A DNA stretch of 7,904 nucleotides, taken from assembly GCA_937928455.1 (NCBI GenBank), contig CALFUG010000159.1, positions 1 through 7,904 of the forward strand, given 5' to 3'. Source of the DNA: an uncultured Clostridia bacterium. Its GTDB lineage: Bacteria; Bacillota; Clostridia; Peptostreptococcales; Anaerovoracaceae. Below the pieces are notes generated by a model that was given only the letters and a program-made list of their open reading frames with translations, did not search any database and was not told the DNA's origin. Positions 1-6,764 of the stretch are shown here, one piece after another; positions within the stretch are counted from its first letter, which is position 1; every line of letters starts with the position of its first letter. A program made the translations under genes and the position numbers.

Positions 1-281
1 CAAATGGTACCCATCCAACCAATCCAAGCATAGTTCTTGCTCAGCTCGGAATAAGCTCCCAACACGCCTTTTCCTGTCTTACGACCGATGGTTAATTCGC
101 CCAGCATAATTACAAAGCCGACGAACACCGCTAACACCAGGTAAATCAGCAAGAACGCAAAACCTCCGCTGATACCCATCTTGTAAGGGAAACCCCAGAT
201 ATTACCCAGGCCAACTGCTGATCCAACAGCCGCCATGAGAAATCCGAAATTGCTTCCCCATTGTCCTTTTTTACTGTCCAT
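1..281 (-). CDS. Sodium-dependent transporter, NSS/SNF family (N-terminal part, cut by window edge)
   Basis: The visible 93 residues are the N-terminus of a neurotransmitter:sodium symporter-type membrane transporter, which in bacteria usually imports amino acids using the sodium gradient. The sequence shows the family's TM1 signature: W8, then GSAVGLGNIWGFPY at residues 20-33, followed by SGGFAFLLIYL (38-48) and a second hydrophobic stretch ending in GELTIGR (61-67). In LeuT, positions equivalent to A22, V23 and N27 bind sodium, and these fall in register here. The arginine that usually follows GNIW/GNFL (LeuT R30) is glycine. The ATG at 281 is chosen because AAGGAGG lies about 8 nt upstream (290-296) and the protein begins at the expected family N-terminus. 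A promoter at 352-380 serves it. The substrate cannot be told, and the remainder of the gene lies outside the window. Confidence 0.93.
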   Translation of the reverse strand, partial: MDSKKGQWGSNFGFLMAAVGSAVGLGNIWGFPYKMGISGGFAFLLIYLVLAVFVGFVIMLGELTIGRKTGKGVLGAYSELSKNYAWIGWMGTI

Positions 282-330
282 GGGAATAACCTCCTTCAAT
301 TGCTATTCGTTGAAAAATGAATGATTGCAC

Positions 331-345
331 GTGAAAAAACTTCAC
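331..345. promoter_or_regulatory. Inverted repeat at the predicted transcription start (possible operator)
   Basis: GTGAA (331-335) and TTCAC (341-345) form a perfect 5-bp dyad with a 5-nt spacer. It lies 6 nt downstream of the NSS transporter -10 box, covering the predicted start site. That placement suits a repressor operator, or a small hairpin at the 5' end of the mRNA. The arms are short, so this could be chance. No known regulator consensus was recognised. Confidence 0.35.
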
Positions 346-351
346 TAATTT

Positions 352-380
352 ACTATACTTGATTACCCTGTCCCTGTCAA
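352..380 (-). promoter_or_regulatory. SigA-type promoter for the NSS transporter
   Basis: On the minus strand TTGACA (375-380) is followed after exactly 17 nt by TATAGT (352-357). This is a perfect -35 box and a 5/6 -10 box at ideal spacing. The predicted transcript start near 345 gives a leader of about 64 nt before the ATG at 281. Confidence 0.8.
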
Positions 381-442
381 GCCGGAATGGTTGTGGGTCC
401 CAACAATTTTTTTGTTTGTTTTTTGGGAACATTTCTAACAAC

Positions 443-470
443 TTGATTAATTGAACGGCCTTGATATAAT
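443..470 (+). promoter_or_regulatory. Extended -10 promoter for the ybaK-like gene
   Basis: TTGATT (443-448) and a perfect TATAAT (465-470) are separated by 16 nt. A TG at 462-463, one base before the -10 box, makes it an extended -10 element. Transcription would start near 477, about 20 nt before the ATG at 498, with the ribosome binding site AGAGAGGT just after. Confidence 0.75.
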
Positions 471-497
471 GAGTGGGTAGAAAGAGAGGTACATACC

Positions 498-965
498 ATG
501 TCATTAGAGCAAGTCAAAAGCTATTTCCGTACCTTGGGATTGGAAGAGCGTATCATCGAATTTACTACCACTACCGCCACTGTTTCTTTGGCGGCGGAAG
601 CCCTGGGTGTAGGACCGGCCCGCATCTGTAAAACCATCTCCTTTCAAGATGAAGAAGGTTGTATTCTCATTCAAACAGCAGGAGACAAAAAAATCAGCAA
701 CAGTAAATTCAAAGCCACTTTCGGCAGAAAGGCTCGAATGCTTTCTCCGGAACAAGTGTTGGAATATACGGGACATCCAGTGGGAGGAGTTTGTGCCTTT
801 GCCATTACGGACCCTCGGGTAACCATCTGTTGTGATGAATCCTTGAAGGAATATGATACCTTGTTTCCCGCCTGTGGTTCCGCCAACAGTGCCGTAGAAA
901 TGACTCCGGAAGAAATCTACCAGCATAGCCAATCCACCCGTTGGGTGGATGTGTGCGTGGAATAA
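498..965 (+). CDS. YbaK/EbsC family protein, probable aminoacyl-tRNA deacylase
   Basis: The 155-aa product matches the length and layout of the YbaK/EbsC (prolyl-tRNA editing) domain. Characterised family members hydrolyse mischarged tRNA, for instance Cys-tRNA(Pro) by H. influenzae YbaK, in the cytoplasm. Visible signatures are ARICKTI (41-47), whose K45 aligns with the conserved catalytic-site lysine of the family, the GGVCAF loop (96-101) and GSANSAVEM (127-135). In many relatives the GGVC loop continues PF; here proline is replaced by alanine. The protein has seven cysteines, more than I would expect for its size. The ATG at 498 has AGAGAGGT about 8 nt upstream, and no other start fits better. 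The gene has its own promoter and a terminator, so it is probably monocistronic. Which tRNA it edits cannot be read from the sequence, and a divergent role is possible. Confidence 0.9.
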   Translation: MSLEQVKSYFRTLGLEERIIEFTTTTATVSLAAEALGVGPARICKTISFQDEEGCILIQTAGDKKISNSKFKATFGRKARMLSPEQVLEYTGHPVGGVCAFAITDPRVTICCDESLKEYDTLFPACGSANSAVEMTPEEIYQHSQSTRWVDVCVE

Positions 966-991
966 ACCCCGTACCTTTCGAGACATAAAAC

Positions 992-1020
992 AAGAGCCTC
1001 CCTATGCGGGGAGGCTCTTT
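992..1020. terminator. Bidirectional intrinsic terminator between convergent genes
   Basis: AAGAGCCTCCC (992-1002) pairs perfectly with GGGAGGCTCTT (1009-1019), an 11-bp stem with a 6-nt loop. Read on the plus strand the stem ends in TTT (1018-1020) followed by CGTT; read on the minus strand it is followed by GTTTTATG. It lies 27 nt after the ybaK-like stop and 27 nt after the PFOR stop, so it can end both transcripts. Confidence 0.85.
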
Positions 1021-1046
1021 CGTTGATGCTAACTGAAACTTATGGA

Positions 1047-4000
1047 CTATTTTTCTTCATTTCCGGGTTTCCCGCCGTCGGTCTTCTCGCTCTCCGGCTC
1101 CGCTTTCGCCGCTCCTGCTTTTTCCGAGATATAAAGTGGAGTGGTGTCTGCCATTTGCTTGTAGGTGAGATACTTCTCCTTGGCGCTTTCCGCAGAGGCA
1201 TCAAACAAGTTTTCCGCCAAATCCGGGAATTCTTTCAACAGAGACGAGTATCGTGTTTGCCCCATGAGGTATTCCTTGAAAGCCATTTTAGGCTCTTTGG
1301 AATCCAAGGTAAAGGGATTTTCTCCCCCATCCTTCTTGGTGGGGTTGTATCGATATAAATGCCAGTACCCGGCATCCACGGCCCTCTTAATGTCCTCTTG
1401 AGATTTGCCCATACCCGCCTTGATTCCATGGTTGATGCAAGGAGAGTAAGCAATTATCAAGGAGGGTCCATCATAGTTTTCCGCTTCGATAATGGCCTTC
1501 ATCAATTGATTTTTGTCAGAGCCCATGCCCACTTGGGCTACATACACATAGCCGTAGGTCATGGCCAACATACCCAAATCCTTCTTCTTCACCGCTTTCC
1601 CTGAGGCGGCAAATTTTGCAATGGCCGCTTCCGGTGTGGCCTTGCTGGCTTGTCCTCCGGTGTTGGAGTACACTTCCGTATCAAACACCAACACGTTGAT
1701 GTTTTCTCCTGATGCCAGTACGTGGTCCAATCCGCCGTATCCGATATCATAGGCCCATCCATCTCCGCCAACCGCCCAGATGGAAGGTTTCACCAAGTAA
1801 TCCTGGTGATCCTTCACCAATTTTACTTGTTTCTTCAGGGGTGCCGATTCCGGTTTCCAAGCCTGGATGGCCTTGATTACATTGTCCGCTCTCTCCCGGG
1901 TTCCTTCTCCCTGATCCTTTCCTTGAATCCATTCCTGGAAGGCTTCCTTCACTGCCTTGGGAACCTTCTGTTCCAGCATTTCTTCCATGGCCTTCTGTAT
2001 ATTGTTTCGAATTTGTTTGGTTCCCAGCAACATCCCATAACCATACTCTGCATTGTCTTCAAATAGTGAGTTGGCCCAAGCCGGTCCTCTTCCGTTTACA
2101 TCTTGGCAATAGGGCATGGAAGGTGCAGAAGCACCCCAGATGGAAGAACAGCCGGTGGCATTGGCGATAATCATTCGATCCCCAAACAACTGGGTAATTA
2201 ATTTAATATATGGTGTTTCTCCGCATCCCGCACAAGCCCCGGAAAATTCCATGTAAGGTTGGCAATACTGGCTTCCCTTTACATTGTATTTGTTCGCCAC
2301 ACCCCCTTTATATGGGATGGTTTCTGCAAATAGCCAATTGGGCGCCTCTTTTTCCATTTCCTCAAAAGGTTTCATCACCAATGCTTTTTCTTTGGCCAAA
2401 CATATATCTGCACAGTTCCCACAACCCATACAGTCCATAGGAGATACCTGAATGCGATATTGATGTCCTGCAAATGCCTTGTCATTGCTGGGTATGGTTA
2501 CAAAATCCTTGGGCGCTTTTTTCGCCTCTTTCTCATCCAGAACATAAGGTCGAATGGAGGCATGAGGGCATACAAAGGAACACTGGTTACATTGAATACA
2601 GTTCTCCGGAATCCACTGGGGCACATGCATAGCCACACCCCGCTTCTCATAACGACTGGTGCCCATGGGGAAGGTTCCGTCTTCCCGGCCTTCAAATGCG
2701 CTGACCGGCAGTTGGTCTCCCTCTTGACGATTCATGGGAATCAAAACTTCTTCGATAAATTCCGGGTAGTGAGATTTCTGGTTCTTATCCGGTGTCAATT
2801 TTTTCCAGGAAGCCGGCACTTCAACGGCAGTCAATTCCTGAATACCGATGTCGACTGCCTTGTAATTCATATCCAGTATCTTCTGGCCTTTCTTGCCGTA
2901 GGCATCATCAATGCCCTTCTTCAAATGCTTCACCGCTTCTTTCAAAGGAATGACCTGGGTCAATTGGAAAAAGCCGGCTTGCATAATCATATTGATTCGG
3001 TTCCCTAGGCCAATTTCTTCCGCATATCGGTACGCATCAATCGTGTAGAATTTAATTTTCTTATTGGCCAACGCAATTTTCACTTCCGTAGGCAGATGCT
3101 CTTCCAATTCTTCCTTCGACCAAGTGCAGTTCAACAGGAAGGTACCCCCTACTTTCAGGTCCTTCAGCATATCATATTGATTCAGGTAAGCCTGATTGTG
3201 GCAGGCTACGAAATCTGCCTCGCTGATTAAATAGGTGGATTGAATGGGAGACTTTCCAAATCTCAAGTGGGAAATGGTGACTCCTCCGGACTTTTTCGAA
3301 TCATAGGCAAAATATCCTTGGGCATAAAGTGGGGTTTCATCGCCGATGATTTTAATGGCCGTTTTGTTGGCCCCCACCGTACCGTCCGAGCCCAATCCCC
3401 AGAACTTGCATCGAATGGTGCCTTCCGGCTCCCGGGAAAGACCCTGCTTATAGGGAAGGGAGGTCTTATACATATCGTCTTCGATACCCACTGTGAATCG
3501 ATCCTTGGGGGTCTTTTTCGCCAAGTTATCATAGACCGCCTGAACCATGCCGGGGGCGAAGTCCTTGGAACCCAAGCCGTATCGGCCTCCATACACTTCC
3601 GGCTGGAATTTACCGCCGTACAAAGCCGTTCTAACATCTTGATATAGAGGCTCTCCGATGGAACCGGGATCCTTGACACGGTCTAATACTGCCAGTCTGG
3701 TTACCGTCTTGGGCAAGGCTTTTAAGAACAACTCTTTCACAAAGGGACGATACAGACGAACCTTCAACAGGCCCACTTTCTGGCCTTCTGCCACCAGTAT
3801 TTTTACCGTCTCCTCAATGGCTTCGCAAGCGGAACCCATGGCAATGACCACATGTTCTGCCTTGGGATGCCCTACATAATCAAAGGGTTTGTAACTGCGT
3901 CCTGTCAGCTTCTCAATCTCCTCCATATAGTGCTGAACTTCCGCAGGCACTTCATCATAAAACCGCCCCGCCGCTTCTCTGGCTTGGAAGAAAATGTCCG

Positions 4001-4667
4001 GATTCTGAGCCGTTCCCCGTACCACTGGATGTTCTGGATTTAAAGCTCTTCCGCGAAATTCCGATACGGCTTTCCAGTCCAACAGCTTGGATAAATCATT
4101 ATAATCCAACACTTCAATTTTTTGGATTTCATGAGAAGTTCGGAATCCGTCAAAGAAGTGCATAAAGGGAACTCTGGTTCGAATGGCACTCAAATGCGCC
4201 ACCGAGCCCAGATCCATCACTTCCTGAACCGAAGCGGATGCCAAAATGGCAAACCCTGTTTGTCTGGCCGCCATCACATCACTATGGTCTCCAAAAATGG
4301 ACAAGGCTTGGGCCGCAATGGCTCTCGCCGCTACATGGAACACTCCCGGAAGGAGTTCCCCCGAGATTTTATACATATTGGGAATCATCAACAACAATCC
4401 TTGGGAAGAAGTAAATGTGCTGGTCAATGCCCCTGACGCCAAAGACCCGTGGACCGCACCGGCAGCTCCACCCTCACTTTGCATTTCCGCCACACGAACC
4501 TTTTGTCCAAAGATGTTCTTTCTTCCATAAGCCGCCCACTCATCCACTTGTTCCGACATGTTGGACGAAGGCGTTATAGGATATATGGCCGCAACATCGG
4601 TAAAAGCATAGGCCACATGGGCCGCCGCCGTATTGCCATCCATGGTTTTCATCACTTTTTTTCTCAT
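1047..4667 (-). CDS. nifJ: Pyruvate:ferredoxin (flavodoxin) oxidoreductase, single-chain type
   Basis: This 1206-aa cytoplasmic enzyme converts pyruvate and CoA to acetyl-CoA and CO2 and reduces ferredoxin or flavodoxin. All regions of the fused PFOR chain are present in order. The N-terminal domain has YPITPSS (29-35) and EMQSEGGAAG (61-70). Next come domain II, with DRVKDPG (329-335), and the gamma-like domain from about 416. An inserted 2x[4Fe-4S] domain uses C690/C693/C696/C700 and C746/C749/C752/C756. The C-terminal TPP domain has CAGCGE (812-817), C840, GDGWAYDIG (968-976), NTGGQ (1002-1006) and SPCINHG (1075-1081). C812, C815, C840 and C1077 should hold the proximal cluster. The start at 4667 follows AAAGGAGGG by 5 nt and begins at the usual family N-terminus; the reading frame stays open 24 codons further upstream, but that stretch contains the promoter. 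About 30 hydrophilic residues extend the C-terminus. It has its own promoter and is probably monocistronic. Some databases call this gene por or pfor. Confidence 0.97.
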   Translation of the reverse strand: MRKKVMKTMDGNTAAAHVAYAFTDVAAIYPITPSSNMSEQVDEWAAYGRKNIFGQKVRVAEMQSEGGAAGAVHGSLASGALTSTFTSSQGLLLMIPNMYKISGELLPGVFHVAARAIAAQALSIFGDHSDVMAARQTGFAILASASVQEVMDLGSVAHLSAIRTRVPFMHFFDGFRTSHEIQKIEVLDYNDLSKLLDWKAVSEFRGRALNPEHPVVRGTAQNPDIFFQAREAAGRFYDEVPAEVQHYMEEIEKLTGRSYKPFDYVGHPKAEHVVIAMGSACEAIEETVKILVAEGQKVGLLKVRLYRPFVKELFLKALPKTVTRLAVLDRVKDPGSIGEPLYQDVRTALYGGKFQPEVYGGRYGLGSKDFAPGMVQAVYDNLAKKTPKDRFTVGIEDDMYKTSLPYKQGLSREPEGTIRCKFWGLGSDGTVGANKTAIKIIGDETPLYAQGYFAYDSKKSGGVTISHLRFGKSPIQSTYLISEADFVACHNQAYLNQYDMLKDLKVGGTFLLNCTWSKEELEEHLPTEVKIALANKKIKFYTIDAYRYAEEIGLGNRINMIMQAGFFQLTQVIPLKEAVKHLKKGIDDAYGKKGQKILDMNYKAVDIGIQELTAVEVPASWKKLTPDKNQKSHYPEFIEEVLIPMNRQEGDQLPVSAFEGREDGTFPMGTSRYEKRGVAMHVPQWIPENCIQCNQCSFVCPHASIRPYVLDEKEAKKAPKDFVTIPSNDKAFAGHQYRIQVSPMDCMGCGNCADICLAKEKALVMKPFEEMEKEAPNWLFAETIPYKGGVANKYNVKGSQYCQPYMEFSGACAGCGETPYIKLITQLFGDRMIIANATGCSSIWGASAPSMPYCQDVNGRGPAWANSLFEDNAEYGYGMLLGTKQIRNNIQKAMEEMLEQKVPKAVKEAFQEWIQGKDQGEGTRERADNVIKAIQAWKPESAPLKKQVKLVKDHQDYLVKPSIWAVGGDGWAYDIGYGGLDHVLASGENINVLVFDTEVYSNTGGQASKATPEAAIAKFAASGKAVKKKDLGMLAMTYGYVYVAQVGMGSDKNQLMKAIIEAENYDGPSLIIAYSPCINHGIKAGMGKSQEDIKRAVDAGYWHLYRYNPTKKDGGENPFTLDSKEPKMAFKEYLMGQTRYSSLLKEFPDLAENLFDASAESAKEKYLTYKQMADTTPLYISEKAGAAKAEPESEKTDGGKPGNEEK

Positions 4668-4710
4668 TAGAACCCTCCTTTTGATATTTTCTGTAAAAAG
4701 GTATATCCCT

Positions 4711-4739
4711 ACTTTAATGCATATCGGGGGGTCTGTCAA
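4711..4739 (-). promoter_or_regulatory. Promoter for the PFOR gene
   Basis: On the minus strand a perfect TTGACA (4734-4739) is followed after 17 nt by TAAAGT (4711-4716), a 4/6 match to the -10 consensus. Transcription would start near 4704, giving a leader of about 37 nt with AAAGGAGGG before the ATG. The spacer contains six consecutive C on the coding strand. Confidence 0.65.
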
Positions 4740-4783
4740 TATAAGGCCTTGTATACTTTCTTATGGAAAACCCCACACAATTC

Positions 4784-4815
4784 AAAGGGACCGGCCTTAT
4801 CTGGCCGGTCCCTTT
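4784..4815 (-). terminator. Intrinsic terminator after the APC transporter gene
   Basis: AAAGGGACCGGCC (4784-4796) and GGCCGGTCCCTTT (4803-4815) form a perfect 13-bp stem with a 6-nt loop, about 40 nt past the transporter stop codon. The stem is strong, but the T-run on the minus strand is short (TTT, then GAATTG), so termination may be incomplete. It separates the transporter transcript from the PFOR promoter. Confidence 0.75.
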
Positions 4816-4855
4816 CTCCCGAAACACACTTACGTTATTTTGGGCTTTGATTCCA

Positions 4856-6544
4856 TTATGCTCGTACTTTCTTCGGCTCTACTTTCTTGCTGACTAAGAA
4901 TAATACAATGGCGATTACGGCAAAGATGATGGCCGTAATGAGAATGGCATTCAGCATGGCATAAAAGTCAGAGAGGAATCCGGAGCCATATACTTCCAGA
5001 TACCATTCCGGACCCCATTCACCCCACCAGTCTCCTTCAAACCACATGAGCCAGGGGTATGCGATGAATCCCATCAGAGAAATCACAGCAAAGTTGAATG
5101 ACATTCTTCGAGTGTCCCCTACCGCCAATTTGGTTTTGGGATTCAAGGGATGATTCACCGGGTCTTTCTTGGCCAATCCGCCATACATTCTCTTCCATAT
5201 GATATAGAGAATGGGACCAGACGTGATTCCCAACATGCCGCCGATGAAGTAGTCTGTTCCATTGATGAAAAAGGCGATCACCGCGATGGTAATGGGAACC
5301 ACACAAAGCAGAGTTAAGAACCCTGTACCACCGGGGATTTTGAACTTTCTCTCTTCATCCGGAATTTTCTTTCGAAGAATCATGGCCGAGATGAAAATCA
5401 TAATATAAGCAGACACCAATAGGAATACATCAATAACCACTACGGTGGTGAATGCAAATTGACAAAGAATGATGTTTACAATGGCCACTGATAATACGGC
5501 AACATAGGGAACGCCGTGTTTTTTGTCCACTTTTATCATAATGGGTGGAGCCAGATAATCTTCCGCCAAAGCAAAGAATCCACGAGAACCGGATGCAATA
5601 TAGGTGTTATAGATAGAACACTGGGCCAACACCGCTACGATGACAAAGAATACGCCAAAAGCCGGTCCCAAGAACACCTCGGCCACCGTACCGTATCCAA
5701 CGCTACCCACTTCTGTACCCCATTCATCCCACATTCCCAGGGAGGCCAATCCACCCATGGTGGGGAAAATATATACCGCCATAATAATTGGCACCGTAAT
5801 CAATGTGGCCTTGGGAATAACCTGTGGATCGGAAACTTCCCCAGCTACTGTGGACATGGATTCGTACCCCGAATACATCCACATACCGATGGCAATACCC
5901 ATACCAACATAGTAAACCCAATCACCAAAAGCAATACCACTGACCCCCATGATATCTCCATCCGCTGTGAATGGAATAAAGGGGTTCTGGCTCCAGTTTA
6001 AGAAACCGACGATAGCTACCATACCAAAGGCGACGATAACCAGAATAGAAAGAATGGTACTTACAATACCTACATCCTTCACCCCGCGTATATTGATATA
6101 AGTAAATACAAGAATCATTGCGATTTTGAAAATCATTTCCTGGGTTGTGGTCAAATCCCACTGGCCGGCCACATAGCCCCCCGCCAGGATTACGTAAAGC
6201 GTATTATCGATGTAGATGGAAATGGTTCTCCACCACCCTGCCTGGAATCCCCAGTATTCTCCCAGAGCTTCCTGGACCCATTTGTAATATCCACCTTCTT
6301 GAGGTCTGGCAGAGCCCAGTTCCGCGGCTACCAAACCCAAAGGGGTGCTCCAAACAAAAGGTAACACAATCAACATTACCAACGTGAGTCCTGCGCCGGA
6401 TTCCGGAATCATTTCTTCAATTCCGTAAGCACCGGCAGCACATAGACAGAAAATCATAAACACAACCGTTGAAACTTTAAGGTCATGTTTTTTTAGACCA
6501 TGCTCATCGCTGTCAACTTTGATGGACCTTCTCTCTTCATCCAT
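4856..6544 (-). CDS. APC-superfamily amino acid/polyamine transporter with C-terminal extension
   Basis: This 562-aa integral membrane protein is an amino acid-polyamine-organocation permease. TM1 starts after a charged N-terminus and holds the unwound-helix motif AGAYGIEEMIPESG (37-50). TM2 and its loop read PLGLVAAELGSA (68-79) and EGGYYKWVQEALG (83-95), and TM6 with its following loop includes YSGYESMSTVAGEVSDP (224-240). From memory the pattern resembles the LAT-like polyamine uptake transporters known from plants, so an amino acid or polyamine substrate is plausible, but it is not proven. The core of twelve helices appears to end near residue 450. A basic cytoplasmic stretch (451-481) follows, then two more helices (about 482-502 and 530-551) joined by a Trp-rich acidic loop. 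The ATG at 6544 follows AAGGAGGAG by 6 nt; the frame is open for 36 further codons, but that stretch runs through the promoter. The gene has its own promoter and terminator. Confidence 0.9.
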   Translation of the reverse strand: MDEERRSIKVDSDEHGLKKHDLKVSTVVFMIFCLCAAGAYGIEEMIPESGAGLTLVMLIVLPFVWSTPLGLVAAELGSARPQEGGYYKWVQEALGEYWGFQAGWWRTISIYIDNTLYVILAGGYVAGQWDLTTTQEMIFKIAMILVFTYINIRGVKDVGIVSTILSILVIVAFGMVAIVGFLNWSQNPFIPFTADGDIMGVSGIAFGDWVYYVGMGIAIGMWMYSGYESMSTVAGEVSDPQVIPKATLITVPIIMAVYIFPTMGGLASLGMWDEWGTEVGSVGYGTVAEVFLGPAFGVFFVIVAVLAQCSIYNTYIASGSRGFFALAEDYLAPPIMIKVDKKHGVPYVAVLSVAIVNIILCQFAFTTVVVIDVFLLVSAYIMIFISAMILRKKIPDEERKFKIPGGTGFLTLLCVVPITIAVIAFFINGTDYFIGGMLGITSGPILYIIWKRMYGGLAKKDPVNHPLNPKTKLAVGDTRRMSFNFAVISLMGFIAYPWLMWFEGDWWGEWGPEWYLEVYGSGFLSDFYAMLNAILITAIIFAVIAIVLFLVSKKVEPKKVRA

Positions 6545-6605
6545 GTTTTTCTCCTCCTTCTTCCAATATTGTATTATTGCAGTAAAAAAATTATATGACA
6601 TGTAC

Positions 6606-6634
6606 AGTATAGTGGAAGTGTTTGCGTGAAACAA
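6606..6634 (-). promoter_or_regulatory. Promoter for the APC transporter
   Basis: On the minus strand TTGTTT (6629-6634) and TATACT (6606-6611) are separated by 17 nt, a 3/6 -35 box with a 5/6 -10 box. A perfect TATAAT at about 6591-6596 is an alternative -10 box, but it lacks a recognisable -35 at proper distance. Either gives a leader of some 40-60 nt before the ATG at 6544. Confidence 0.55.
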
Positions 6635-6650
6635 CTTTTTTGGCCCCAAC

Positions 6651-6675
6651 AAAAGAAGGACAGCAAACCCGTCCT
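6651..6675 (-). terminator. Probable terminator of the dnaX-ybaB-recR operon
   Basis: On the minus strand AGGACGG and CTGTCCT form a 7-bp stem (one G-T pair) around a 5-nt loop, followed immediately by TCTTTTGTT. It lies about 90 nt beyond the recR stop codon and just upstream of the transporter promoter. The stem is short, so efficiency is uncertain. The stretch 6676-6764 between it and recR shows no gene or other clear signal. Confidence 0.5.
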
Positions 6676-6764
6676 CATTTTAAAGCAAATTGGTCCATAT
6701 TTTCTCTTTTGCGCCTACATTTCCATCATTTTCATATACCCTTGGTCTTCTTCCGTTTCCATTT

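Noticed and set aside
295..314. TTCAA/TTGAA hairpin next to the NSS ribosome binding site as an RNA switch
   Set aside because: A 5-bp AT-rich stem with a 10-nt loop is too weak, and no riboswitch or T-box signature is present.
398..428. TCCCAA-N19-TTGGGA inverted repeat as a terminator or riboswitch element
   Set aside because: The 6-bp stem with a 19-nt T-rich loop is weak and lies upstream of both divergent promoters, so it would not be in either transcript.
504..986. 160-codon open frame antisense to the ybaK-like gene
   Set aside because: It lies opposite a clear YbaK-family gene with promoter and ribosome binding site, and its translation resembles no family and has no supported start.
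2460..3008. 182-codon plus-strand open frame inside the PFOR gene
   Set aside because: It is a shadow of the PFOR coding sequence on the opposite strand, with no ribosome binding site or recognisable domain.
4668..4739. N-terminal extension of PFOR by 24 residues
   Set aside because: The extension covers the PFOR promoter boxes and the ribosome binding site, and lacks similarity to the family N-terminus; the start at 4667 is far better.
4741..4800. ATAAGGCC (4741-4748) and GGCCTTAT (4793-4800) as an attenuator that competes with the terminator
   Set aside because: On the minus-strand transcript the competing arm is made only after the terminator has formed, so it could not control it; the match is probably chance.
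5516..6001. 161-codon plus-strand open frame opposite the APC transporter
   Set aside because: Composition (His, Asn and Thr rich) is what the antisense of hydrophobic membrane codons yields; no start signal or family match.
6545..6652. N-terminal extension of the APC transporter by 36 residues
   Set aside because: It runs through the promoter and the strong AAGGAGGAG site that serves the start at 6544.
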